DNA of 64,000 nucleotides from Apiosordaria backusii (GCA_030549205.1 JAUKTV010000010.1:930001-994000); one strand, 5' to 3'; shown: positions 12,883-23,744, counted from the first letter of the stretch. Program-made: numbers and translations. The notes: generated by a model from the sequence alone, not told the origin.

Positions 12883-13815
12883 AAGATGGATGTGTGGTAT
12901 CCTTAAGCTTGACTAGGCAGTAACATGGGTTGGAGCAACCGTTAGATTACTTTCGGAATGATATTTCATTGGCGCTACAGCTGATTTCACAGCAGTACAC
13001 TTGTAAATCGGAATAAGAAGCTGTCAATGACAAAATCTCATGCATTCCACCCTCACAAAGGTCTGCGTATCTCATCCTGAAGAGTCTATCTCTCATCCAC
13101 TTCATGTCCGCCATAGAAGGAATGAGGAGGTTCCAGCTTGATTCACTTGCGATGACAACGATTACTTGAAAGGGAGGACATACCGACGGTAATTTAGGTT
13201 TTGATATAGATTATGGTTCGGGGGAGATGTCATTTCAACCTTGCTGTGTGATGGAGTTGGTAGCGCGGCGCTTCCCGTAGCTGGAATGTAGGAAACCAAG
13301 TCAGAAGGAGCGGGGAGGTAGGGACATCGTGCTGAGAGGGGGGACTCATCACATGAGGATGACGAAACGCAGCTGCAGATGTCTCTTCTGAGCGATGTTT
13401 GTGTGAGCAGACGTGATGACTGTGAATGGCTTTTCAACGAATGGAACTTGAGATGGTGCCAGGGGGCTTGGTCAGGGGTTGGAGTGCGATGTCTTTGTCA
13501 ACTGAGATCAGCATAGGAGGCAGACAGGCGACATTTGGAATACAGCGAGGTGTCTGAGATGGCGGAAACGAAAGTGGTGATGGCGACAGGCAGCCTGAGA
13601 GCCTCGTGTGATGGACTGATTGACCGCGATCCAGGCCTCAAGATCTCATCGTCTCATCGGGTGAGAGCCAGCAGTGGCATTGCACCTGGCAAGCACCGTG
13701 AAGGAGCCGTCAAGGAAGGGAGCAACTGCCAGATGGTCAAGACCAATGGGAACAAGGCCCGACACCTGGCACCTTATAGACCAACTGCCCGCACCTCCCT
13801 TTCAACAAAATGAGA
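12883..13815. other. Intergenic, no supported gene
   Basis: Only short ORFs lacking splice logic, codon bias or recognisable similarity. I see no repeats or RNA gene here. Confidence 0.5.
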
Positions 13816-13816
13816 A

Positions 13817-13935
13817 CTGTCACTTGGTCGAGTGGTCAGTGCTACAGTCACTGGTAGCGCCGCTCTCTCTAGAGGCTGTGGGTTCAACTCCCACTTCCAG
13901 CTAGATGTTGCAGGTTCAACTCCTGCAGCCAGCAA
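13817..13935 (+). other. tRNA-like sequence (degenerate), followed by an extra T-arm
   Basis: An A-box-like TGGTCGAGTGGT (13825-13836) is followed by a possible anticodon-like stem (GCTAC..GTAGC), a GC-rich variable-arm-like hairpin and a perfect T-arm with B-box GGTTCAACTCC (13881-13891). The 3' TTCCAGC has no matching 5' acceptor strand, so this is not a normal tRNA. A second T-arm-like hairpin (TGCAGGTTCAACTCCTGCA) follows at 13909-13927. A tRNA-derived SINE remnant or tRNA pseudogene is plausible. It sits about 0.8 kb upstream of the first acidic-tail family gene. Confidence 0.4.
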
Positions 13936-14295
13936 TTGTCCATGGCTGAGGGCGAGGGATCTTAATTGGCATCAGTGGTGGTTACGACTTATCACGCCGA
14001 CAATTACCGTCTGTGGGATTGCTGAGTGGTACTGGGGGTCTGGCCTTGATGTTCAATTCTTTTTGTGGTTTTAGATCTTTTGCTGCTTGTGGTGTCTTGC
14101 TCTGCAATCAGAGGACCCGTCTCTTCTTCCCTACCGCCCCACACAGTTTTACACGTTGGGAAGGAACGCTCATGAGTGGGAATTTGTGCTTGCCTTTATT
14201 CGATGACTTCGTTCACACCCTTCCAATCTTTTCTGCGACCTAGCTTCGCGGAGCACACACGTTGAAAACTTTTCAAGAAGCGTAAACAAACCACC

Positions 14296-14437
14296 GACAC
14301 GCCTCTTTTCGATCTCGACACGCCTCTCCTCTATTTTGACACGCCTCTCTTCTATCTTGAAACGCCTATCTTCGATCTCGACACGCCTCTATTCTATCTT
14401 GACACGCCTTTCTTGCATCTTGACACGCCTCCGATTA
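14296..14437 (+). repeat. 21-bp-period tandem array, ACGCCT orientation
   Basis: About seven consecutive 21-bp units, each opening with GACACGCCT (or GAAACGCCT) followed by about 12 variable pyrimidine-rich bases. The spacing is exactly 21 bp even where the variable part differs. It belongs with the inverted array at 14527-14645 and the array at 32417-33020. Confidence 0.85.
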
Positions 14438-14526
14438 AACCGCAAACGCGTCTTTTCGTCCAGGGTACGTGTCTAATTCTTTTGTTTATGCCTTATCGAG
14501 ATTGCTTTGGGCATGAAAGTGAAAAA

Positions 14527-14645
14527 TTGAGGCATCGACTTGAAAATTCGAGGCGTCAAATTAGGAAATTGAGGCATCGATTCGAAAGTTTGAGGCATCA
14601 ATTTGAAAGTCTGAGGCCTCGACTGGAAAGCTTGATGCCTCGGTT
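14527..14645 (-). repeat. 21-bp-period tandem array, AGGCRT orientation (inverted partner)
   Basis: Six 21-bp units carrying TTGAGGCAT, TCGAGGCGT and similar cores, i.e. the reverse complement of the ACGCCT core. About 90 bp separates it from the preceding array, so the two face each other. Its end lies about 50 bp before the ATG at 14699. Confidence 0.85.
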
Positions 14646-14698
14646 TGCGGTATTTGGGCATAATAGTAACTGACAAAGGTGTAGCAGTAATTGCCAAG

Positions 14699-15463
14699 AT
14701 GCCTGTCGTCACTCTCAAGAAGGCGTTGAAGGTCAGCGGACTGGCCTGGCCTGGTCTCGTCAATGTTCTCGCAAGGCTGAGGTGGGATGAGAAAGTCGAG
14801 AAGGTCTTGTTGGACTTGGGCGTGCCCGCGGGCAAGAAGGAAATCCTGGCCGCGATCACGGGCATGGTCGAAGAGGCCACCGCCTTCGCGCGCACCCTGC
14901 CACGCGAGGAGCCGGCTGACCACTTCGACTTTGTCGAACAGCTCGTCGCCCAGTCCAGCCTGGGCATTGCGCTTGCTCGTGCCTCCCCCGCGGGTGGGCA
15001 GATCTTTGAGAATTTGTTTTTCTCGGTGGTGATGGCCCGGCATCGATACTTGGAGGATTGCTTCGAGTTTGACAAGGTATGAAGATTCGTGTTGTTATTG
15101 TTGCTTAAAGGCAATTTTCTGGAGTGAAAGAGACTACCTAGTTGCTAACATTTTTGTGTCATCAATAGGAACCCGTCAAAGAGTTCCAGCTGTCCGCGCT
15201 CGCCAAAAGCATCGACAAGTTCAACGAGGTGGTCAAGCATTTTCTGGTCGAATACGGAGTTGGAGCTGTACATGAACGAAGCGGCCGATGATGTTGAGAT
15301 CGCCAACGAGGACGAGGACACCACCCCGAGTGGTCAAGGCGAAGACATGGAGATGGAGGATGTCCGTGCTGGTGTTGAGGCCATCAAGCTGAACCACGGG
15401 GAGGATGTTGACATGATGGATGTCGACAATGCTGGTGGCTCGCCTGCTGTTTCTGGGAATTGA
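14699..15463 (+). pseudogene. Unrecognised gene family with acidic tail, copy 1 (apparent frameshift)
   Basis: Exon 1 is 14699-15076 (ATG in context CCAAGATGCC, 126 codons). The intron 15077-15168 has GTATGA, branch CTAAC and TAG. Exon 2 starts at 15169. In the exon-1 frame translation stops at 15289 (166 aa). The +1 frame from about 15250 to the TAA-class end at 15463 encodes a long acidic tail rich in D/E/M (for example GEDMEMEDV, HGEDVDMMDVDN), just as in the intact paralogue at 18018-18809. Both have one intron in the equivalent place and an N-terminal LxWP motif. So either one base was gained near 15250 or the sequence has an error there. No known domain is recognised; the protein looks mainly helical. 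The tail would suggest a nuclear or protein-binding role only by loose analogy. Confidence 0.55.
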
Positions 15464-16004
15464 TGCTGGAGTTCTGGCACCAGTGGTGTGGGATGGGTCA
15501 TCAGGCCGACGCAACCGGCTCTGAGATTTTGCTTTCAATCGGCAATCCAACCCATGGAATGCTCGACACGGTCTTCAGACCTTTTATTACCACGCGCGTC
15601 TCCAAATACTTTTCTGTCCTTTAATGTATAACAGTGCATGTTGCAGCAATTTGTGCGAGCCCCTGATGAAAGTAAACAACCATCCCCAGCAACCGGGTCG
15701 AAGGTGGAACTCGGAGTTACGGTGGGGCCCCGCATCTTCCAGCTGACGTCGGCCTTGTGCCGAAGCGGCTCTTCGAGACGCGAGATGCATGCCACAAGGT
15801 AACACTAACCCACTAGCCACACTGTATTTTAACCCCTCTCTTGATTCTTGCCGAGACAATTTATTTTCTCTCCAAAGCCACTCACCCCATTGACAGTCTT
15901 TTTTGGTCTTCATCCAGCACTGTCACTCCTGTCTGTCAAATTTGGTGTTTACCTACAACGTGCCAGTCTCCACTCTTTTATGCATCAACACAGCAACAGC
16001 AGCA
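15464..16004. other. Intergenic region and 5' leader of the TENA-family gene
   Basis: Contains the 3' flank of the acidic-tail copy 1 and the upstream region of the gene at 16005. No further gene or repeat is visible. Confidence 0.5.
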
Positions 16005-16907
16005 ATGACGTCATCCCCCTCCACCACGACCACCCCTTTTTCCCTCACCAAACACCTCCTTTCTCTGGAGCCGGAGGTTTTCCAAGACGCAACGCAACAC
16101 CCTTTTTTGTTGGCAGCAGCAAAGGGAACTCTGCCAAAAGATGTGCTGAGTCATTGGCTGGTGAATGACAGGCTGTACATCCATGCGTATATCCGGGCAG
16201 CGGGGCAGTTGCTGTCGAGTTTGGAACTGCCGAAGCATTTACCTGGGGAGCAGGCTGGGAATGAGAATGAGGAGGAAGAGGAGTTTGAGGTGCGATTGTG
16301 TGATTGGTTGATTGAGGCTTTGGGAGCGGTTAGGAGGGAGGAGAGGATGTTTCTTGAGGTGGGGGGGAGGTATGAGCTTGTGGATTTTGTGGGGGTTTCA
16401 TCGAAGGCGAGGGAGGTTGAGAAGGTGAAGGGGTTGGGGGTTATTGAGGGGCTGTTCAAGGAGGTTGGGGTGCTGAGAAATGAGAGGAAGGAAAAGGGGT
16501 TAAGTTCTTGGTTGTTGGGGGCTGCGACGGCGGGTGGGGGGGATTTGCCGGTGAGTGAGAAGATTCCTTGGTTGGAGGGGGCGGTGACGTTTTGGGGGAC
16601 GGAGAAGGTTTATCTTGAGGCTTGGAGTTGGGCGAGGGAGCAGCAGGAGGAGAGGCCCAATGGGAAGGAGGATGAGGATGGTGGGGCGCTGAGGAAGGAG
16701 TTTATTCCCAATTGGAGTAGTGATGAGTTTAGGGAGTTTGTGGAGAGATTGGGGGTGTTGATTGATCAGGCGGTGCAGAAGGAAATTGAGATGGTGGGAG
16801 AGGATGGTAACAAACAGGAGGAAGTAAAGAAGCAGATTTTGGGGAGGGTTGAAGGGAAGTGGAAGACGTTGTTGGAGGGCGAGAAAGGGTTTTGGCCCGA
16901 TGTATGA
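16005..16907 (+). CDS. TENA/THI-4 family (heme-oxygenase-fold) protein
   Basis: Single exon, 300 aa. I start at the ATG at 16005, since the frame upstream has no other ATG and the match begins just after it. The N-terminal block (FSLTKHLL, then FQDATQHPFL, AAAKGTLPKDVLSHWLVNDRLYI) is the family signature, in which thiaminase II/TENA proteins start a helical bundle. An acidic stretch (NENEEEEEFE) interrupts the middle, and WAREQQ/IPNWSSDEFREFVERLG recalls the family's C-terminal helices. Family members take part in thiamin salvage or are of unknown function; this fungal subgroup is longer than the about 220-aa bacterial enzyme, so activity should not be assumed. It lies between the two acidic-tail paralogues on the same strand. 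Confidence 0.8.
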   Translation: MTSSPSTTTTPFSLTKHLLSLEPEVFQDATQHPFLLAAAKGTLPKDVLSHWLVNDRLYIHAYIRAAGQLLSSLELPKHLPGEQAGNENEEEEEFEVRLCDWLIEALGAVRREERMFLEVGGRYELVDFVGVSSKAREVEKVKGLGVIEGLFKEVGVLRNERKEKGLSSWLLGAATAGGGDLPVSEKIPWLEGAVTFWGTEKVYLEAWSWAREQQEERPNGKEDEDGGALRKEFIPNWSSDEFREFVERLGVLIDQAVQKEIEMVGEDGNKQEEVKKQILGRVEGKWKTLLEGEKGFWPDV

Positions 16908-17329
16908 TGTTGGCTCAGCTTTGGTTTGATGATTAATTAGCTTGCCACTTTGCCTTTTAGACTACGAGCTTTCTTTCGGTTACAACATCAACTGAAAACT
17001 GATTATCACCATTCAATAGTAACTTTATGGTTCTTCATATTATAATTCAAGTCTTGCTTTATCATTGACTGCCATGCCGAGTTAGCAGACCGTGAAAGAA
17101 CCCTCACTCAGCAGGTCATAGTTAAATTCTGCCAAGCTAATGTCACAAAGAAAGATCATGCCTCTAGATGCCAGTGATGAGCCAAGGACGATGTTCTCAG
17201 GTCTCAGCGAAAGAGGAAGGATCTGTCGAGCCCAGTTGACGGCCAGGTGCCTGCAGTTGCTCCGACTGCTCCGCCAGAGCAACTGCCATTGATCAACAAC
17301 AAATTCGCAGTACCTTCCAACAACAGCAC
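16908..17329. other. Intergenic, no supported gene
   Basis: 3' flank of the TENA-family gene; no ORF, repeat or RNA structure supported. Confidence 0.5.
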
Positions 17330-17417
17330 AACCGTGTTTGGCCAAGTGGTCTGGTACTCGCTCAGAATACCACCACAAGGTTACGGACATCATGGGTTCA
17401 ATTCCCATGGTGGGCGC
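17330..17417 (+). other. tRNA-like sequence (degenerate), second copy
   Basis: A-box-like TTGGCCAAGTGGT (17338-17350), a stem TGGTA..TACCA, and a perfect T-arm CATGGGTTCAATTCCCATG (17391-17409). The following GTGGGCGC has no good 5' acceptor partner. It resembles the sequence at 13817 and lies about 0.6 kb upstream of the second acidic-tail gene; the DNA just downstream of both also shares a stretch ACTGGGGG..ATTCTTTTTG. Confidence 0.4.
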
Positions 17418-18017
17418 TCTCTATAGTACCCGTCGATGTTCTGGTTGCTCTGACTCCTATGTTCGCATTCGCTATAGGCCGCGCTGAGGGCTACACAACT
17501 GGGTGATTCCAGAGAGAGACTGGGGGATATGGTCTACATGGTAATTCTTTTTGATCTTTTTGTTGTCTCTTTTTTTACTTTTCTTTGTGTAGACTGGTGA
17601 TGGTTTGCCATAGGCCCTTTTAATTCTCCGTAGCTGCGCTTTTTCCGAAGTCTTCTGGTGTTGCCAGTTGCTGTTCTCGATCTATGGCAGGTACGAGGAT
17701 GGTACCTTCCTTTTGACAAAATTTGCAGAACTCGACTTGAAAAGCTTGGACCGTTTTCTGATCGCAAGCACACGAAGCTTTGACCGATTTTTTTGTTTTG
17801 TTTTTACCCTCGCTCACGACTTCCACCGCCGGCGAACTCAGCAAAAAAGTTTTTCGCAAGCCCAGTTCTCGACCTCAGCACCGCCCCCGACCGCACCGCG
17901 TATCGTTTTCAAACGAAATTTGAGATCGAGAAAAAAGGTATGAGATCGAAGAAAAATGATCGTTTTTTTACTTAGGTAAATTTGAAACTGACATGAGGAC
18001 TTAGCAAAATCGACAAG

Positions 18018-18809
18018 ATGGCCCCACAGCTCCGTCGTTTGCTCCCCAACAAGGGGTTGTCCTGGCCTGAGGGCAACAAGGTGTTGCGGAAGGGCAGGAG
18101 AGACCAGTCTGTGGTGGAGGCACTGGCTCGGGTTATGCCTCTCACCAAAGAAAATGTGCGGGCGTTTTTGTTGAAGATGGTGAAATTCGCGCTGGAGATG
18201 GGTAAGTGGTTGATCGACCAGCACAACGAGTTTGGCGATCCGGAGATGGCTGCGGAGATCGATCCGTTTCGGGTGTTCCAGGAGATGCACCTGCAGTTCA
18301 CCCACGAGATGGGGGTGGACAACGAGATGAACTACACTTTGTTCGTCGCGTTGTTCCAGGCCCTGATGGATGCCAGGGAGGCGTATCGGAACTGGTGGCA
18401 CAGCGTTCCGGTAAGATTCCAACATATCAGTAACAAGTTTTGATGTTTGGGCTTGGATGAATGAGCTAACAGATTTTGGCAGAGGACGACCCGCCGACAG
18501 GACGACGAGCTGACCGACGGCTTGGACGATCTGTACTTCAACGTACAGTTTCTCGTCCACAATGAGCTCGAGGTCAACCTGTGGGTTTCCCACAGGTTTA
18601 GGCTCGAAGAGCAGGAGGAGGAGGAGGCTGCGGCGCTGGACGGCGTGGCTGATGGCCTCCAAGCAATGGAGGTCGATCCCGCTGCTCCGAAGCGCCCAGA
18701 CCTCGAGGCTGTGCGCAAAGCACTGGAGGATATGGATCTTGACGAGACCATGGAAGACGCGGAGGCGGAGGCGGAGGTGGAGATGGACGGGATGGATTTG
18801 GAGGAGTAA
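18018..18809 (+). CDS. Unrecognised gene family with acidic tail, copy 2 (intact)
   Basis: Exons 18018-18410 and 18483-18809 give 239 aa. The ATG context is GACAAGATGGCC; the intron has GTAAGA, branch CTAAC and GCAG. The N-terminal part carries LSWPEGNKVL (compare LAWPGLVNVL in copy 1), followed by helical sequence. The second exon leads through DELTDGLDDLYF and NELEVNLW into an acidic tail (EEQEEEEAAALDG, then MDLDETMEDAEAEAEVEMDGM). No domain is recognised. The shared intron position, layout and upstream tRNA-like sequence show that copies 1 and 2 arose by duplication of a segment, but protein identity is low, so the event is old or the genes evolve fast. Function unknown. Confidence 0.75.
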
Positions 18810-18828
18810 GGCTTCGGCCGGGTGGGAT

Positions 18829-18960
18829 GAAGGAAAACATCAAACCGGTGGAACCTGAACCACCTTTAAAAAACGGACTGAAGGAAAACAGTGAAAACCA
18901 GTGGAACCTGAACCACCTTTAAAAAACGGGCTGAAGGAAAACAGTTCAAACCCGTGGGGA
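18829..18960 (+). repeat. Tandem direct repeat of 51-53 bp, two full copies and a partial third
   Basis: Units begin GAAGGAAAACA at 18829, 18880 and 18933 and contain GTGGAACCTGAACCACC. The repeat starts 20 bp after the stop codon of the acidic-tail gene, so it is probably in its 3' UTR. Each unit has a small palindrome (GGAACCTGAACC). Confidence 0.8.
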
Positions 18961-19553
18961 TGGCAACCCATGTCGGGCGGCGAAGTCGGACTCTGTACCT
19001 CCTCGTGGTGCCGCCTGGGAACCTGGGTCTTTGTTTTGAGATTGTCTGTCAAGACCTCTTAGACCCAGAGCCAGCACAGAGACGCGTAGTTCAATCGTGG
19101 CAACACTGTCAGGGCTCACACATTGCCTCGCTTGGACATCATCAATTTCATCAGCAACATAGAGGCTGAAGTGTCCGTTGTGGTACTGCCCTTTCCGGTC
19201 TCTATTCTTTGTACGAGAGAAAAGAACTTATGAAGGCGCAACGGTGGTTTTGCATATTCTTGGTTCTTCCTGACTGATTGCTAACTCGTTTCTTTTTGCC
19301 AGTCCTCATTATCAACCGAGCGCTAAATCTACGACCCCGAAGCACACAAGCCTATCCGCAATGTTGGGTCCCCAACTCTCCAAGATATTTGTACATGTGG
19401 CTATGCCAAAACTCTCGCGCATGATGATAAGGTTACGACGCGGGTTCGGAAGTGGTGGTGGCGCCATGGGAGGGCAAGGGCTTGGGTAAGGTTTGCGGCT
19501 GGTCTCAGGAGGAAAAGAAAAAGCCAACTGCCTTGGAAGCGAAGTGATCAAAC

Positions 19554-19891
19554 AGATGGAAGTCAACTTTGTCATGAAAAAGGCCAGCACGCGCGCGCCC
19601 GAGTTTCCGCACGACGAATTACGGGTTGAGCTGGAGGTCAGGTGGCCGCATTGGCCAGACGAGGTGGCCGAGCTGAATGCTTCCTGTGGCGGAAAGGACT
19701 ATCTTTCTCACTACTGTTTTGCGCCGCCGCCACTATGGATTCCGCCCGACCTTCGGCTGTGGCTGGAGAGGGCCGAAGATTACAAGGTGAAGCTGCGTGC
19801 TTTTCGGGTTAGACGCCCCGAGAGATTCAGACACGCCTGCAAGGGTGCAAGGGGAGATTTCTTTTTGACAAGTTTCTGGAGGCGGATATGA
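19554..19891 (+). CDS. Possible small hypothetical protein
   Basis: ATG 19554 to TGA gives 112 aa with many charged residues and Trp (for example RWPHWPDEVAELN, PPPLWIPPDLRLWLERAED). It is preceded by a plausible 3' splice site, so it may be an exon of a larger or decayed gene, but I could not find an upstream exon whose phase fits. No domain is recognised. It could be a chance ORF. Confidence 0.25.
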
Positions 19892-21663
19892 CGGGGAGGA
19901 AAGAGTTGACTTTAGAGGACTTGGGGTTTGTTTAGGTACCGGCATGATGGGGGTTGGTGGTAGGTGGGAGTTGCAGCTTAAGTGCGGACGACCTCTATGC
20001 TGGCATGGATGATGGCCACAAGGTGCATGGATTCTTCACATGGAAGGCTTAGCCCTGGAGGCAGTATTTCACGCTGGATAAATGTTGGTGGCTCCGGTAG
20101 GTCTTGAAGCTTGACCCTAGGTAGTAAATATTACCCAATTAGATAGCTTTTGGTGTTTGCGATATACCTCTCCTATTGATCGTCGCATGTCTGTGTTGCA
20201 TGGGACTAATCACATCATTGCACCAGCAAACCTCTCGCTGCTGGTTACTAGATCTCGATCCTCTAAGGTCTGGTACCAAACCCAGACATCTCAGTGCAAG
20301 GCAAGTCTTGCTATCGCGGATATTTAGATGGTAGCACCTCATCATCATTCCTTGGCGACTTCCATTTTGGTCTCCTTTCCGACAATTTGGGATTACTGTT
20401 TGATAATTGAACTACTTGGGTGGATGGAGATTGGCTACTGGGTGCCTGTAATATGTTGAAGTGTCGACGCCTCTCCCAGTACTTTCGGAACTTTTCCCAT
20501 TCGTCATGATGCCGGCCGCCGTCTCTAAGCACGTGCCAAATTTTACTGCCCCTTTTGCAAAGTGAATGATTAGAAAGCTATCGTCGGCACGCAGAACGAG
20601 ACAACCTCTTGCCACCACTTAGATGACCAATTAAACTAGGATGTAAAACAAACAGGAGCTCCGTCTTGAAGAAGGTAGCGATAGATCCTTTCACGGACGA
20701 TGGTGGGGAGGAACAGAAATGTATGACCCGCTCCCTCACTTTCTGTAGGCATATTTCAGGGAGTGGCTCTGATGACTTTGTCTAGATTTCGACGAAATGG
20801 TCTGAATAATGGCAAGCTGGAGTAAAGCGAGCAGAGTTATCTGTGAGGGAAAATTACCGGATAAAGCCGTGTCATATCAGGTATTTAACTCGATTCAGAC
20901 TATGACCTACAGAAACATGTATCATCTTGAAAGCTGCTTCGTTAGTGTGAGTCTATCGTTTCCGTGTCACACTTGAATCATGCTATCACAAGCGTATCGT
21001 AGTATTTCGTGATGCATAGCATTGTTTGACACTTTACATATTTATCTGCACGATTATTTGTGTTGGGGCCTAGCAATCGGGGTTTGAGTGCAACCATCAC
21101 TACCTAACACAAATAAAGGCCTGGTTACCGAGTCAAGTGTTGACATGCACGGACCATGTTTCAGGGGCTCAGGAGGACAGACACAGTCACGCTACCTATA
21201 ACTGATATCAAGAGCATTGAGTCAGGATTGTCGAAAAACACGAAACAAGATAGCTTTGACAACTACCAAAGTGTGCTTCGTGATCTTCGGCTAGTTTGAT
21301 TACCATCATCGGCGGTTTTCTACTTTGCGGCTCGTCGCTTTCTGCTCGTCGTTTTCTTGGCAACGTACTGTGGCGCCTTTCACTCTGCTGTTCCGCATCT
21401 CCCTCCCGTCGGCTGAAGTGCTGGATCTGTACCATGGGTTCATTCAGCGAGCTGGAGCCCTATTGATGATTTTAAGTACCTAAGTCCTCGTCCACTACGA
21501 TGAGTAGAAAATCATCGGGTGTTTTCAGGGGTCAAAATGGAAAGCATCGGACCGGGGATGGAAACCGCTTCTTCGAACAGATGGGAGGGAAATTCTGGTC
21601 GAGACACTTCGAAAACCTGGACCTGCTTTGCACCTTCCGTCAATTCCTGGGAGCTATCCCCAG
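19892..21663. other. Intergenic, no supported gene
   Basis: About 1.8 kb with only short ORFs in both strands and no visible repeat. The last few hundred bases are the presumed promoter and leader of the micro-exon locus. Confidence 0.5.
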
Positions 21664-23701
21664 ATGAGGCTCACAAGGGTCTTGCCGGGGAGCTTGGGCA
21701 TCACAAGAGCTTTGACCAACAGGGATTTCATCCCATTGTGCCCCTCGTCTCTCGCCGCCATTTTCTCGACTTTCTTTACTCTCGTGAGAGTCACCTTTTC
21801 CCTCGCGACACCCGTTGTTTGTGCCGTCCTGCTGCTCTTCGTAAGTATACCCCCTCTTCCACTCCTTCTGCCTAAGGAAAATTGATCCCGCTTGTGTCAT
21901 GATTTATTTTCGACTGTTTGGGTTTGGATATGTTGTTGGGGGAGTCGATCGCCGGCCGCTTGTTATGGCTGGACTTTGGCCTCCAAGTCCTCGGAAAAAG
22001 GGCTTCATTGCGAAATCATGCTAACAAAACGTCCAACAGACATTTGAACGAAAGCTTCTCGCGCGCTGTCCTCTGGGCCGTTTTGTCGCGGTATGTACAA
22101 ACCCTTTGGTCATAGCCTTGAATTCCAAGCTGACAACCTCACCAGACTTTACCAACCGACGCCTCCCGGCCTCGTTCGCCTTCCGGTGCGTACTTCAAAA
22201 GAATCTTCATCAATTAATAACCTCGATAGCCTTTCTCCTTCATGTTTCCAGTGGCGAGCGTCATTTCTACCAGCAATGTCCATTCCTGTGATGCGGGTGT
22301 CGTGAGTGCTCGGCAGAAGTGGCTGACAGATGTTTCCCACAGATACAACCAGCCCAGCTGCCCGGCCTCTTCGTTTTCTTTTTCCGGTAAGGAAGGCCTC
22401 TCCAAAATCTCCCATGGGATATCCTGATTTTCCGTCCTATGTTGCCATGCCAAGAGGACATTCCAATGTTGAGTGGTTTGGAGTTAATACGTCAGTTGAC
22501 AGATCAATACCAGCCCGCCTGTTCCTGTCGTTTCGAGACCCTGTCGTACGTATGAAACCTGCTCCCTCGCCCGCTGCTTTGGTTGCATCTGAGCTTTGTC
22601 TGTTGGATACCTAACAATGGCTAACGTCTCTTGAAGAAGACAGACTCGATCCCGTTCCTTTCTGCCGGTAAGCAGATTGACTTCCCACATAGCTTTGGCA
22701 AATTCCTCGCCTGTCCCCGGCACCGAAGAACACCTGTCCGGCCCCTACGAGCATGTTGTCCCACGGCTTTTGGAAGCATCACAGCCATTTCAAGACGCTG
22801 AGGCCTTGATTCAGGTGTTTTGCAGGGGACTGCGGTTTCACATTGCTTTTATCACGACTGGTGGATATCGAAGGGCATGCAGGCTAATATTTTGGTGTAC
22901 GCACCGGTGATAGATATCCAAACCGCTGCGCCGTTGTCTTTTCATTTTTTTCTATTGGTAAGTAGATGTCTGAGGAGCCGTCGTCTGAGCTTGACCTAGA
23001 GCGCTAACACTGATGGTTGACAGATAATCACGACTACCGGCCCGTCTTCTTTTTCTTTCGGTACGCATGGCACCTCGTTTCTTCGTCCCAGACGATGGGA
23101 ACAATGATTAATCTTTGAGCGTGTTGAACAGACAACACCGAGACCAGCTGTCCGTTCTTTCTGGCGCCGTTTGGTAAGTAGGTCTTCAACCTGCTCGTTG
23201 CCGCAGGTTCCGTTCTGTGGCCCGTCATCGTTATCTCAAGTGGTGAGGACGCCAAAAATAACAGTTGACAGACAGTACCAGCCACCAGCCCGTCTTCTCT
23301 TCGTTTCGTAAGTACCGCCGCCCGATCCCGCTCGAGTCTTGATGCCACGGTGTTTGGCTTGGATCAAGAAAGAGTGCTGACAGAGTCAACTTTTTGACAG
23401 ACCAGTCGAACCCCTTTCGTCTCGTTTCCGCAAGTATTTATTTTCCAACTTCCTTCTTCACCCCAGCTTCAAGCCTTTTGGATCCCCAGCCTGGTTAGAA
23501 CAGGTTGAGAATGATTTCGCCTTCATGAGCGCTTGGGACAAGCATGTCGAGTGTGCTAACGTGCTCATTCCTCAGATTCTCCCACCCCCTCACCGTCGCC
23601 TGCTGTCTCCCGGCCCCGGTGCCTTCTCTTTCGTTGGCTTCGTCGCATATGTACTAGAAATTCTGGTCGCTCGAGTCTATAGAATTTTGTTTGCACTGTG
23701 A
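21664..23701 (+). CDS. Putative micro-exon gene: 12 exons, membrane or secreted protein of unknown family
   Basis: Exon-like units: 21664-21840, 22040-22090, 22146-22185, 22252-22301, 22343-22386, 22503-22545, 22644-22667, (22914-22957 skipped), 23024-23060, 23132-23173, 23272-23307, 23401-23429 and 23576-23701. All have AG acceptors, most with CTAAC/CTGAC-like branch sites, and GT donors (GC after 23429). Joined without the unit at 22914, lengths sum to 699 nt and stay open from ATG to TGA: 232 aa. Exon 1 encodes a long hydrophobic stretch (IFSTFFTLVRVTF, then VVCAVLLLF); the last exon ends hydrophobic (FVGFVAYVLEILVARVYRILFAL shortened: FVGFVAYVLEIL). Internal exons of 24-51 nt encode similar short peptides, Thr/Ser/Pro first and Phe-rich last, ending in a pyrimidine run before the donor. 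No family recognised. The model is by eye; transcripts would decide it. Confidence 0.45.
22914..22957 (+). other. Exon-like unit whose inclusion creates a stop
   Basis: It is bounded by TAG| and |GTAAGTAG and encodes, in phase 0, a peptide of the same style as its neighbours (LFIFF near the end). Ending in phase 2 with TG, it would join the next unit (starting ATAATC) as TGA. Skipping it keeps the frame open. It could be a poison exon, a decayed exon, or show that the array is not translated. Confidence 0.35.
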
Positions 23702-23744
23702 AAGGCAAAATGGGGGAGCGCTGACTAATTGTTAGGTGATACAG

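Noticed and set aside
13817..13903. Functional tRNA gene
   Set aside because: A and B boxes and T-arm are present, but the acceptor strands do not pair, so it is not a working tRNA; kept only as tRNA-like.
14413..14673. Leucine-zipper-like heptad protein encoded by the 21-bp arrays
   Set aside because: Heptads follow automatically from a 21-bp period; no ATG or conserved context supports translation of this strand.
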